DNA from: Neolentinus lepideus HHB14362 ss-1
Lineage: Eukaryota; Basidiomycota; Agaricomycetes; Gloeophyllales; Gloeophyllaceae
Length of the DNA: 64,000 nucleotides
Direction of reading: 5' to 3'
NCBI GenBank assembly: GCA_001632425.1
Contig: KV425580.1
Location: forward strand, 1-64,000
Of the stretch, positions 49,190-61,212 are shown piece by piece. Below the pieces are notes generated by a model. It saw nothing but the letters and a program-made list of their open reading frames with translations, searched no databases and was not told where the DNA came from. A program made the translations under genes and the position numbers. How positions within the stretch are numbered: position 1 is the first letter of the stretch; the number at the start of each line of letters is the position of its first letter.

Positions 49190-52100
49190 GCCTCGCAGAA
49201 GAGATAGGACATTGTTTCATGATAGAAGTTCAGCATCATACTGCATATATGCTCTAGATTTATCTTGTGACTGTGATAGACACTTGCAAATTGATTTCCG
49301 CTAAAGTCAAGGGCTACGACACTGCCGCTGGACCACTTGCAAATTGCAGCATGAATCTGACATTCAAAACGGTCATTAAAAACAAGTAAGAATAGAACAC
49401 TGCAATCACACACCACTGTAGAGGCAAGCGCCACCATTGCCGCCAGTATCTCAGGTTCATCGCGGTCCTTGAGACTAGAAGAGAATGCCAGCAGGGAGAG
49501 AATACTTGCAATGAACTTTGCAATCTTGCTTTGGAAGTATGCTTGTCAGATCACAGCGAGGACAGCGGGGTGTCTGTAAGGCTCCTTGAAGTTGATGGAA
49601 CCTGTCTGTGAGAGAAGAGTCAGTGAAAGCAAACAGGCAAGAATTTGACATACGTGGTGATTTCCTGGAAAGATATACTGCTGCTCTTTCAATAGATTTG
49701 TGACGTGGTTCCCGCATCCCTGGACAAGGCCATAATGACCCACAACTTGCCCCACAGCAGCATCCCAGACTTCACTGTGAGTCAAGCTGATCCGAGCATC
49801 AGGCTGTCAATAGTCAGTATCCCCGCCATCAATAAGAATATAAACACATGCAATGTTCGAGAGAGCCTTCATAAATTCCTTCTGCTTCTTGTCTAGGAGC
49901 TTGACGAGTATGGGGGCATATTGATCCCTGACTTCATCCGCAGCATCGACACATGCATTGCGCACAAGTGTCATCCTATCTGTAACATCAGGGTATGAAT
50001 AAACTGTAAGGATCTCAGTCAGGACTATATCAATGGCCCTCTGGACAATGGCTTGGATCTCTTCAGTCTGTGCTGTGAGATTGAGCTTTCCCCGACTGTT
50101 GTACATGAGTGCCATCATATCATACACTGACGGGGCATCTGCATCGTGGTCAGAGTCCATCCCATTGTCTGTAATGGCAGTCGCCGCGTGCTTGGCTTCT
50201 GAGTGGCATGTCTGGGGATTCACGCTATGAGTGCAACACTTTGGCACAATGTGCGCCTTCGCTGATGAACCAGAAGGCGCAGTATCATGCCACATAGGAG
50301 CCTCACAATGATGTTAGCTAATAGTGACACAGATATCCATACAGTTACTATTCACTGTCAACTGACTCACCTCCGTCTCATGTGCCAGTTGCCTCTTTGA
50401 TTTTGATTTCACAGTGGAAGAGGTGTAGGGTGGCAGGCGAGACAATTCTTCATGTGCATTCTGACCCTAATACTAATGTTTAGCCTATTATTAAAGAAGC
50501 AGTCATAAATACCTTAAGTGGGCCTTGATGTGGAGGCTGAGCATCTGTGGCATGTTCTCTGCCATGCCAAGGGTGAGTATCCCTCCTCACATCTATAACA
50601 TGCTCATCATTATCAAATAGATGTGCTGCAGCAGTAGATGCATTGCATGTGGCGGTCTTGGAGACTTTTGAATGGCAGTGAGGTTTAGACTGAACCTCCA
50701 GTATTTCCTCATCATCTGACCTGCCATCATCATCTGGGATGCTGACATAACTGGAGTTGAACAATGATGCACTGGCACTGCAGGACTTGCGGCGGTATTT
50801 GGTGGGGGCATTCAGCACTGGGTCAAAGTCAGTTTCATCCAGATCACCTTGCCAGGCTGGATTCTAGTAGTAGTTTCAGTTAAAAAGGTGGTAATTGCAT
50901 AGGGAAACATACTTCAGCTTCGAGGGTATCAGCCAAGTTGTCGGGAGCCAGGCCTGCAAGGTGCTTGTCATCTGACTCAAGGACCTGTGCCTTGTGGTCG
51001 GCATGCTCCTCATCATTGCTAGCAATGTCCTTGTCCTCAGATGATGCTGAGTCATGAGGGTCCCAGTCAGCCTGTGCAGCTGTTGATGCAAGCTCTTCCT
51101 CCAAGTCGGAGGCTAACCGTGGTGCATGATATTCTTGAGACAGGTTTGTCATGGTAAGTTAAATCATGCAACGAAGACTGCAAGAATAATGAGAAGTTAC
51201 TCACTATGTCACCCCTTCCTGACCTTGTTGGGCATGCCCTGGGATTTTGGATCTAGCGAGGCATTTAAAAGGAGTGCCAAGGCCCAGTTAAGACAATTGT
51301 GTGGATAAGTGCCAGGAATAGACTTACCATTGATACGCACAGACACACGATGAAACCCACGGAAATGAGACCTAAAGTGTAGACACAACCACAAAGCAAA
51401 CACCAAAACCCTTGGTGTCAGATGGCTGCAAGGCCCGGGGTAGCGAATGGTAATATAGTTTGGAGGGGATGGGTGTAGGTGAGACGTATAGTTGGGGCTA
51501 AAGGTAGGTTGGCGCCAAGTTGCTACTCGGCGGCAGTCTGAGGTTTGAAGGCGATGCTGTGCACTATGTTGCGCTATGTGCACGGCGCAGTGTAGGTGCT
51601 ATATGATGCTTCTCCTGCTTGGCGCTATGTGGTCTTCGATGCTCAATAGAGGAGCACTACTTGTAGTCGCTATCTCTAACTCGAACGTATATTGACTCTG
51701 GTTAGCACTACGCTACAGCGCACGGGGCTGTCTAGGAGAAAGGAACGTATAAGGGATGGCTTACGAACAGTGACGCTACACTGGTGTACTCTGTTGCTAT
51801 CTCTGGGTGAAGTCAGAGGTATGCAAGAGTACCTAAACGCAAGTCGCAAGACGGACTTAAGAAGCTCTGATGCAAGATTGAAAACTGAAGAGCGTGGTGA
51901 AGATAACTTGTTGTACAAACAGTAGAGTAATGGCTTAAATACAAGAGAGCGACTACTCTGTGTCCGATCCTATCTACCTACTACCGCGAGTTGTGCCTCT
52001 GCTCAGCCTCACATCCATACGACCTGTACCACCTTGCTCCTAATCCACATGTGCTCTTCGACCAATATCCTGTGTGGCCAACTCTAGCATGCATGCCATT

Positions 52101-53007
52101 CCGCAGATGGGAGCCAGTCGGGTGTGTCTTGACTTTGTGTTAGAGCGTGCCTCTTCGATGATCCAGGGGCGGGCTATGCTGCTGATGCTAGCACGATACT
52201 GCTGAAAGAGGGATAAAGGGCAGGGCCGCTCTGTGGTGCGGTGGTGTCGTGATAGCCATGGTTGTGCCATGTGTCAATGCACACTGCACGCATAAGGAAA
52301 GTTGTGCCAATAGAACTAGCGCTGATCCAAAGTGACAGCGGGCTGTACGCCATATGGAAAGGCACCCTGAGACACTGCCTCAGTTTGGACTGCAGTAAGA
52401 ACACTGGCCAATGCATGCCGAAATGCCGATGACTCAACGTTCAAACTCCCGAGCTACCAAGGAGCTGAGAGCCTTGTCGCTGGTGCATAGGGTCGCTAGT
52501 GCGCAGAGTACCGACAGTGCGCTATTGAGTCGCTAAGTTGCCATTCCCACAAAGTGCGTGGAATCGCCCTAAATCGCGTTTTTCTGGGGTCAGAAGCCAA
52601 TGGGGCCTATCACCGTTCTTGGTCTTTTTGGCTTCCTTTGCTTGTGTGGGTGTCGTAGTGGATCCAGCCTGCTTATGTCCTTGATTACCAGTGTTCCACA
52701 CTTGATGTGGTGACGAGACAGGTCAGCTTTGAGAATCAGTGCTACTCTTGATATACCCTTACTGGCATTTGCAACTGCTTGAAGCTTTGCATTGCAGTGC
52801 ACTGGACAACCCAGAGTAGTGAGTCAAACAGAAAATCTGTGTGTGAATACTCACACTTCCAACTTACCTTTAGGCTTCTTCAGCTCCGCTGCATCCTTGG
52901 CTTCCTGCACCAGCTGGTTTTTCACCTTAGTCAATGCCGACTTTTGCCCCCTGAGTCAAAGGTTCCAGAGGGCCCTCCAGTTGTGAGTGTCGGTCCCGTG
53001 TTGACAT
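49190..53007 (-). pseudogene. DUF6532-like gene, decayed and interrupted
   Basis: Minus-strand coding fragments lie in one order. An N-terminal piece starts at ATG 53007 (MSTRDRHSQLEGPLEPL), then after a one-base break LTKVKNQLVQEAKDAAELKKPK. An acidic region covers 51152-50880 and about 50860-50510. A conserved block at 50295-49807 contains EIQAIVQRAIDIVLTEI..YSYPDVTDRMTLVRNACVDAADEV. Then come INFKEPYRHPAVLAVI-stop-QAYFQSKIAKF, MVALASTV and ICKWSSGS...FSGNQFASVYHSH. This order resembles the DUF6532 domain of mushroom-forming fungi, often found near transposons; the family call is from memory of its pattern. The stop at 49546-49548 is TGA where Arg is expected. A 1.3 kb CpG-rich insertion (51244-52583) splits the gene. 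It is head-to-head with the Plavaka gene, 280 bp apart. Confidence 0.55.
51244..52583. mobile_element. CpG-rich 1.34 kb insertion with 5-bp direct repeat
   Basis: A block of normal CpG content sits inside the CpG-poor DUF6532-like pseudogene. It is bracketed by ctggg at 51239-51243 and 52584-52588, consistent with a 5-bp target duplication. The ends read atttt...gttttt and lack clear inverted repeats or TG/CA termini. It has no recognisable coding sequence. A solo LTR or non-autonomous element is possible; the borders are tentative. Confidence 0.35.
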
Positions 53008-53287
53008 GGTCAATTGTGATGAATGAGAGTGGGCATTGAGATAACGAAAAGAGAGATGAAGCACTGAATGGTTAGATTGGAGAATGTTGAAAGGAGATAC
53101 AAAGAGACAACTCAGACATGGTGAAAAATTCAACTTCCACCGCAAGCCATCTGATATTCCCCACACATGTGCATGTAAATCTTATATGCGCAACATGGTT
53201 GAGTGTTGCACAGCCATAGCTAGGTGAACAACAACTCGCCATCTTATCTGGCTAACAAACTTGCATTTTGCTGTTTGCTCAGGGCGG

Positions 53288-56200
53288 ATGGTCGAATGTA
53301 CTGGATGCCTGAGGGAATTCTCATTAGCGGGCTACACTCAGCACCTCCAGCACACTGGCAACCCAGCCTGCTGCACTATATATGAGCAGAATGAGTCCTA
53401 TATGCCTGGTCTGCAAGATAAGCATGTTGTTGAAGATGACGAAAGTGACACGGGAGATAACCTACCTCAGCTGCATGACTTTGCTGGGGATTTCTTCAGC
53501 AATGCATATGCACCAGCAGACTGGGGCATGCTAGATGATGAGCCAGGTGCAACCACAGCAGGTTTGGGCTCTGAGTACGAGGAGAGTGATTCAGACTTGG
53601 AGGACTGGGATCTGGAGGAGTATTGGGAGCTGGAAGCCCCTCAAGCGGTTCCTCCTGGTGCATCTGATGGTGACAATCCTGGGGATGTTGATGATGAGAT
53701 GGTGGGCTCCAAGTCAGTGGCAAGAGAGGACCACATCCAGGCTGAGGAACATCTATGTAGCAAGCTGACAACTGAGAGGTTCCCATCGCAAGCTGCAGGT
53801 TCACCTCTTGCACATGTGAATGGCAGCTTGAACAAGACCAGTTATCAGAAATATTCTGAACAGATCAACGGGTCACCTACAAATCCTTTTGCACCATTCA
53901 ATTTGAAGCAGGACTGGGAGGTAGCACACTGGGCAAAATTGAGGGGACCAGGTTCAACCGCTCTTACAGAGCCACTGCAGATAGAAGACGTTAGTAAAAA
54001 TCCTTGCCTCTGCACTACTGTACTTATGGTAAAGGTGCAGGTCTGCCATTCACTAGGCCTTTCTTACAAAGATGCTGATACATTGAACAAACTAATTGAC
54101 CAGCTGCCGGGAAGGCCCATGTTCAAGCGGGAAGAAGTAGTGGTAGCCGGCGAAGCATTTGAGGTCTATTACCGAGACGTAATCGCATGCATCCAAGCAT
54201 TGTATAGTGATGCAGAGTTTGCCAAAGATATGATATTCGTGCCAGAGTGACACTACACGGTGACAGGCTACAACACACAACAACCACCAAAAACACCTAG
54301 AAAACGCGGAGGGAACTCCGTCTAATAGTGTCAGTAGTCGAAGGGCAGAAGGGTAAAGCTCAGGGGAGGTGAGGAATGCAAAACAGAACACTAAATGGCA
54401 CCGTATATCTCTTTGTGAGTAGACCCAGACGCTCTTCAACTCTTCTAACTCCCTAACTCTCTTACTATACACGTCTCGGTGCTGACTCAGCGCTTCTCGG
54501 AGGGTTCTCGGAGCCGGGCTAGACCAGCTTGTCCTTTTCGGGGACTCGGACGATAGTCGGACGATAGACTGACAGGTTCCTCCACGCCGGAGGACTTTGA
54601 TGACACGATAAGAGGGAACGCCGGTGCAGAAGACTCAGGGAGAACGCAATAGGGACGATAAACGCAGAGGTAAACGCAAGACCTCACGCCGAGGTCTTCT
54701 TAGAACGCAATTCGGATGCAACGAGACTTTGAGATGTGAGCTGTGAGGTAAAATTCGCTGCTGGAAAGGAATATACAGGACGCCTAAAGTACTAAGTGAC
54801 CCGAAGTCTAAGAAACCGCTAAGTCCGAGACCGCCTAACGCTCCATGCGTCTACAATCAGAGAATACAACCAGAAATGCGCCGCCGAGTCTCGCTAAGCT
54901 CCCAAGCCACTCGCCAATCGTCCGCCGCATACCGCTCTTATTCCGAAGCACTCTAGGCAGGTCAGGAACCGCCACCCCAGGGAATATCCTTCCATCTTGA
55001 GCCCGTACAGCGCCTCGGTGTGTCTTGACGACTCGTGCTCGATGACCATCGCCTCGAACTTCATAAGGAGGGCTGACCGAGTGTTGCGACGGCACTGGAC
55101 CGAAACGGGGGCCCACGGCATCCTATCGTATGACGACCAATGACCGCCGAGATATTGCAAGGTCAGACGGAAGGTAAGATCAGCTGGTTTGCGTCAGGAA
55201 GACCGATATGAGTGACTCAGCGTGTTTCGGCGCTTGATGGATGCACCGAGTGCTGCGACTCGTTGCCGCGGAGAGAGTAGGCTGAGTTCCGGAGGTTCCA
55301 AGGATCGTCGTATCGTATGGAAGGGGCAGGGTGTTGAGTAAGCGTCGCCGATGCCATCAGTTCCGTCTTCCGAGCGCATAAGCAACATTCGACAACCTCG
55401 TTGTATCCTGAGTCATCGAATTTGAGTCCCGGTATAGCACCGACAGGCATGCGGTGCGGCGAAGTGTCCACTGCTCGGTGGTGACATCAGTATCCGGCGG
55501 TGCGCATCCTCGGGGATCGCTGATGTATTGAGTCGTAGCTCGGTGAACGCTCGGAGATTCGTCGGTGGTCTCGGTGCTTTCCGCATCGTGTCGAACACGC
55601 CGAAAACGCGTTTTCAGAGGCTAGCGACGCTGGAGGCCTATCAACGGATCCTGATAAGATGGTTAGAATGTACTCAGACATGCACACTGGAAGGTGGTGG
55701 TGGAACACACAGGTTTGTGCTTGTTCCACTGGGTCAACCACTAGAATGGGGAACTAAGCGTGACCCGCAGAAAGCAATTGAGAAGGAGCGCCCTGGAGTG
55801 ACAATAGTCCCTGTCATCCTTTCCTCTGACAAAACCCAGGTCACTCTCTTCAGGAACAAGACCGCGTATCCCATCTATATGACGATTGGCAACTTACCTA
55901 AGGAAATTCACTGTAAGCCATCCTGAGGTGGTCACATCCTGCTTGGCTATCTTCCGACAACTCATCTTGATCACATCACGAACAAGGCTGCTCGCCATTG
56001 AACACTTGCAAACTTGTTTCATTCATGCGTGCAATGGATCCTTCATCCTCTTCGGAAGGCTGGGGTGCTTGGATTGCCAATGGCAAGTGGGGACAGTGTA
56101 CAGTGGCGGGTGCATCCAATTTTTGCGACCTTCATTGGTGACTACCCAGAACAGTTACTTGTCACTGGCATGAAAATGGGAGAGTGTCCAAAGTGTCCAG

Positions 56201-57764
56201 TTTCTCATGATGAGCTTGGAGACTTTGACACAACTTACCAATTATGGGATATCAAAGAAGTCCTTGATGCGCTGGCTACCATCTCAGATGGCCCTCAGGC
56301 ATTTGTCAAGGCCTATGCATCTGCTGGTATCAAACCAATCCAGCATCCATTTTGGGAAGAATTGCCCTATGTGAACATATTTCAGTCAATTATGCCAGAT
56401 ATTTTGCGCCAGTTATATCAAGGCATCATGAAACACATTATTGGATGGGTTACAGAAGCCTCTGGAGCCAACGAGATCGATGCGCACTGCCGTTGTTTCC
56501 CTCCAAATCATAACATACAAATTTTTACAAAAGGCATCAGTAAACTCTTGAAAGTTATGGGAAGGGAGCATGCGCAAATGTGCCAGTTGTTGTTGGGCAT
56601 GGTGGTGGATATACACCTTCCAAATGGCCTTGCAGCCCTGTGTTTAATCAGGGCTGTGCAGGCAATTCTGGACTTCTGTTACTTTGCACAGTATCTGGTA
56701 CACACCAATGACACCTTACAGCAGCTCGGAGATGCATTACGGTGGTTTCATGAAAACAAAAGCATATTTGTTGACCTTGGAATACGGAGTGACTTCAATA
56801 TCCCAAAGCTCCATTCGCTACTACACTATCTCATCTCGATCAAATACTTTGGTACCACTGACAACTACAATACAGAGTACACTGAGCGCCTACACATCAA
56901 CTTCGCAAAGGATGCCTATCATGTGACAAATCACAAAGACAAGTACCCACAAATGACCAAATGGCTTGCCTGCCACAAAAAGGTCCTGCACCATGAAAAA
57001 TACATTAACTGGCACCTTGCAGGATGTCCAGAACCTGCACCAGGGCAACATGGTGATTCTATTCCACGTCCGCATCTGCAGATGACTCAACATCCGACTG
57101 TCAAGGCCGTCCTGCTCTCGGTGGTCCATGCACCTTATGGGGCAACATTCCTTGATGATGCTCTAGTGAGGTTCATAGTGCAATATCATGAGCCTCATCT
57201 GACATGGGCCCAGGTTGAACATGCTGCAGAAAATATCTACGTCCCCTTCCAAACCTTGCCAGTTTTCCACAAGATTAAATTTTGGAATGAGGATCCCTTT
57301 GATCGGCATATAGGGGCAGAGACATCAGATGCTGTTCATGTGAGACCTGTATGTGAGGACTCCCATGGGCATGAAGTTCCTGCCCAATTTGATATGGTAC
57401 TCATCAATCTTGGGGTGGCCGCGTTGTGCAAGTCAGAGTCATTTTTACCCTGCCACCCCATGCGATCGCCTCCCTCTTCTGTATACCTCCACCAAAGCAC
57501 TTGACATACATGGAATGGTTCTTGCCCTTCTCGTCGAGGCCCGAGTGCATAACTGGGATGTATAAGGTTACACGCTCTATTTGAGATGGGCAGAGACTGG
57601 CAAGCATTATACCAGTATCACAGATTTTTTGCAGTGTGCATTTGCTACCTAAGTTTGGACCAGTAGCCCCTTGGCAATGGACTAATGATAGTGTCCTAGA
57701 TGATGCACCAGCTTTCCTTGTAAATCCATTTCTAGATCACCATACTTATGTCTCACTATTGTAA
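53288..57764 (+). mobile_element. Plavaka-type DNA transposase gene, degenerate and split
   Basis: An N-terminal Cys/His motif (CTGCLREFSLAGYTQHLQ..GNPAC) is followed by an acidic region. The conserved core NPFAPFNLKQDWEVAHWAKLRGPGSTA, GRPMFKREEVVVAGEAFEVYYRDV then ends at 54249. The gene resumes at 55644 with MYSDMHTGRWWWNTQ, an intron to about 55770, then TIVPVILSSDKTQVTLFRNK, HPIFATFIGDYPEQLLVTG, FWEELPYVNIFQSIMPDILRQLYQG, FGTTDNYNTEYTERLH and NHKDKYPQMTKWLA. This is the Plavaka transposase family of basidiomycetes. It is inactive: stops at 54247, about 55924, about 56000 and about 57583 fit CGA-to-TGA changes, there is a frameshift near 57412, and a 1383-bp element is inserted at 54261. 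The end of homology is SLL-stop at about 57764. Terminal inverted repeats of the element were not located. Confidence 0.85.
54261..55643. mobile_element. TGAYAGGC element, copy 1 (1383 bp, CpG-rich)
   Basis: Starts TGACAGGCTA and ends TAGCGACGCTGGAGGCCTATCA, so the outer 8-9 bases are an inverted repeat TGAYAGGCY. The 4-bp sequence acgg flanks both sides (54257-54260 and 55644-55647). Deleting the element plus one acgg joins the Plavaka reading frame perfectly (HYT|DPDKMVRMYSDM), which proves the borders. It has no recognisable protein. A homologous copy lies at 61730-63131. CpG is frequent here, in contrast to the surrounding Plavaka sequence, so insertion is recent. Confidence 0.85.
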
Positions 57765-58008
57765 CCATAGTTTATACTCATAGACTCATACCAGAAGTGA
57801 AGCCTGCTATGTAATCAATATCTTAGAGGTCAGATGAAAAACTCGGCATAATGATGTCTAGAAACTTCACGGATAACAAAAGCCTGCAAAACCATGGCAT
57901 AATTATATTGACTAGATCGACTATACAGGTTATTGCTAACTTTGTGCTAGTTATACAAAACTAACAAAGGAGGGTTTTCCTGATGCACGAATCTGTGCTT
58001 ACCCAGAG
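57765..58008. other. Spacer after Plavaka
   Basis: AT-rich, CpG-poor sequence with no feature recognised. Confidence 0.3.
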
Positions 58009-58584
58009 GTGAGGATATGTATACACCAAGGATGTCATCACCTAGAACACAGCAATGCCTTGCTAGGACAAATTGTATTTGGACGTCTTCTGTCTATATA
58101 TCTGACAGCTCATGAAGGTGGGTCCATTGTCCTTCGTAACGAGCATTGCCTACATAAGGTTGAGTTTAGGAACCTTGTGTCTGCAAACACTGAGCTGGGA
58201 ATCTCCTGCATTGAATTCTACAGTGATCTTGAGTATGAAGTTGAGCCTGTTCTGTTTGGTTGTCTGGTCATATTTACATATGATATCTGGTTCACTGAGC
58301 CTGGCGAGCAGGAAGGTGCATCTAAGTGTTTCTATGACAACAGTAAATCAGGATGAAGTCAGGAGACATTTAAATCTGCTACTGGGAACCTTGGAATTCC
58401 TCCCACACAGTGGTGTCATAGGATTCGAACTATGCCACACAGATCCCATTGAAATCCCAGGTTGGTGGGATCTGCAGCTCACTTCTCTTCCCAAAGGATC
58501 CATAGGGTGTGCCATGCATCATATCAAGGGGCTAGATGCTGTTCTCATCATGAAAGATCTCAGTCTGGACGTGTCTCTCAAGGT
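58009..58584 (+). pseudogene. 2OG-Fe(II) oxygenase-like relic truncated by a copia LTR
   Basis: Fragments read LTAHEGGSIVLRNEH, ISCIEFYSDLEYEVEPVLFGCLVIFTYDIWF and, in another frame after an intron or indel, GTLEFLPHSGVIGFELCHT and LPKGSIG..HHIKGLDAVL..LSLDVSLKV. They match the order of a fungal 2-oxoglutarate/Fe(II) oxygenase family (HEGGxLVLRH, AFYSDxEHEV, VTLTYNL, LKGxDAV). The Fe-binding His expected in EHEV is Tyr here (CAT-to-TAT type) and the HxD region is not preserved. Similarity stops exactly where the LTR begins at 58585. Confidence 0.5.
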
Positions 58585-58833
58585 TATTGAAAAGGTTATA
58601 TGGCTGTAAATATTCAAAGAATTGATTAGGGTAGGCGCCCACTATTTTGGCACTTCTTATATACTACTCGTACATGTTATGCTAGAATGTTACAGAATAT
58701 ACTATAACATTTAATATGAAATAAATTGAAATACTCAAATATTCTATAATGTCCTTTAAGCATCTATGAGGGTGCTTGTGGCTTGTCCACATGCATGGCC
58801 AAGATGCCCAATGTCACGTGATTCATTCCAACA
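58585..58833 (-). repeat. Copia 3' LTR (249 bp)
   Basis: In element orientation it begins TGTTGGAATG at 58833, directly after the polypurine tract GAGAGGGAG, and ends ccttttcaata at 58585. Its last 188 bases match the LTR at 61213-61400 with few differences. Confidence 0.85.
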
Positions 58834-61197
58834 CTCCCTCTCAGCTTGGACATACCAAGTGCTTTGTGGAAAGCTTTGAATTTTGGTCGAGGAAGCACTT
58901 TAGTAAATATATCAGCTGTATTGACATCCGCAGCACAGTCGGATATGTAAATGTCATTAGACTGTATTTTATCTTGAATAAAATGATATTTCATATCAAT
59001 GTGCTTCGCTTGGCCATGATTTACCAAGTTTTTCGCAAGTGCTATTGTGGATTGATTATCTACCCCAATATGGGTTGGATCTATTTGCAGATACCCCAAC
59101 TCAGTGAGCAGGGATTGCAGCCACACTGCCTATTCTTAATGTAGGTTGCATGTGCCACAGCGTCTGCCCATAGGAATTTTGGCAAATTCCTTGCAAGTAG
59201 AATTGCACATGCATGCTTGACAAGCGTGTGATTAAGTCTTTCAGCAATGCCATTTTGGGATGGTGAGTATGGCACTGTGATTTTGAATATTATCCCATTT
59301 TGTTGTAAATATTTTTGGAATTCTTGATTTGTGAATTCCCTGCCATTGTCCACTTGAAAGTGTTTTAATTTATTTCCTGTTTGGGTTTCTATGAATGCCT
59401 TGTATTCTTTAAATTTAGCCAAGATCACAGCACCTGATTTGTGTTCATCAAAATACATCATAGTGCAGTGTGATTTCATGTCTGTAAACATAAGGAAATA
59501 CCAATACCCTTCTATGGAAATAGTCTGGGCAGGACCCCAGACATCCAATACGGTAATTTCTCTGATGTCTGAAACAATGCTTGTAGACTCAGATGGAAAG
59601 GGTTCCATATGTTGTTTGGCTTGAATACAGGCCTCGCATTGCATAACAGGTTCTGAGGATGGGTCAACATCCATTCCATTGACCATTCCACATCTTTGAG
59701 TTTTTTGACGGCACCCAGATGAATATGCACTAGTGCATGGTGCCATTCCTCCCACATGCATGCAGATTCTATGGCTGCATTTACTGAATTATTTTTAGAA
59801 TATTTATGGTGCAGTCCATAGCATATAACTATCCTGGCCCATTATTTCTTTGGCTGATCCTGATTACCTTCCTGGGTAATAGTTAAAACTCCATTGTTTC
59901 CAGTATAGCCCATTCTGCCCTCATCTGCACAGCATAATGAAATTAAATTTAGTGGTGCATTCAGTGCATATGTAATGTTTTTGAGCATTACTGGAATATT
60001 TGATTTTCCTACTTTGAAATCTAAATTGATGTTGCCTTTTCTGGCCACTTCACATTTGCTGCCTATGCCATCAAGATAAGCACCAGGTGGTGATGCTTCA
60101 AATGTGGCAAGATATTCCTGCTGGCTTGTCATGTGTATTGTGGCACCATTATCAGCGTACCACATTGGGTGCTTGTCTTGCACCACTGTGGCATGTTCTG
60201 GTTGCTCATAAACACCTGTGACTGTGCATGTAAACACTGTTTCAGATGTGGCATTGGCTTTGTTGTTATTTGTATTATTTGATTTTCCCTTTCTTTGGGG
60301 TTTTTGACCTTCTTTACCCCCTCCCTTAGCCCAGCATTGGTCTTTGGTGTGTCCCTTTTTGTTACAGTTGTAGCATATAATATTACTATTTCCTGTATAA
60401 GAATGGCTTTTGTCTTGAACAGGGAGAGCGGAGTCTGAAACTCCAGGCCAGGACTTCCAGCAGTGGTCATCCTTGAGTATATGCACTATTAATTGTGCTG
60501 ATGATGTCATTTTCAGGGTGACAGTATCAATAGACTGGATAAAAGTGTTCCAGGACTCTGGTAATGACATAAGCAATGTAATAGTAAAGTCTTCATCATC
60601 AATGATTTTGCCACCCAATGGGTGAATCTCATCTTGATATTCCCTCATTGATCTGATGTGTTCCTTGATGTTACTATTTTCATCACACTGTGCTCAGAAG
60701 AATTTCCAACCTGTGATTACAATGCCCATTAGGCCGTGTGACTCAAACATCATTTGTAATGTTATCCAGGCTTCACGAGGAGTGGATGCTCTGCATATGT
60801 ACACTAGCACTAGATGCAAGTCAGCGACCCACAAATGGATGGCAGATAATGCCTTTCTATCTTTAGCCTTCCATTCCTTGATGTCAGTCAGGTTGCTCAG
60901 TTCAGTGCTTGCCAACAGCTTCCCTGGTGATGCAGCAGCTGTGATAGGTTCTGGGTATTTACCTTCTTTGGTAACATGTTCTCACAGGTCATTGTCTGTG
61001 AGGATATCCACTATTTTTATGCTCCATGTGGCATAATTATTGCTGTGGAGTGGCTCAATGCAGTATACTGAAGATATATTGCCGCTATTGTTTGACATAG
61101 TGTATGCTAGCTCAGTAGCTACAGATTATGTAATAAGTGAGCTATTAGCTCTTGAGAGTGATTTGCAAATGTAAGCAAGTTTGTATCCTAGAGTCCA

Positions 61198-61212
61198 CTT
61201 GGGCTCATAACC
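61198..61212 (-). other. Copia primer binding site (half initiator-tRNA type)
   Basis: Immediately inside the 5' LTR the minus strand reads GGTTATGAGCCCAAG. Twelve bases (GGTTATGAGCCC) are complementary to the anticodon arm of initiator tRNA-Met (GGGCTCATAACC), the primer type known for copia elements that use a cleaved half tRNA. Confidence 0.75.
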
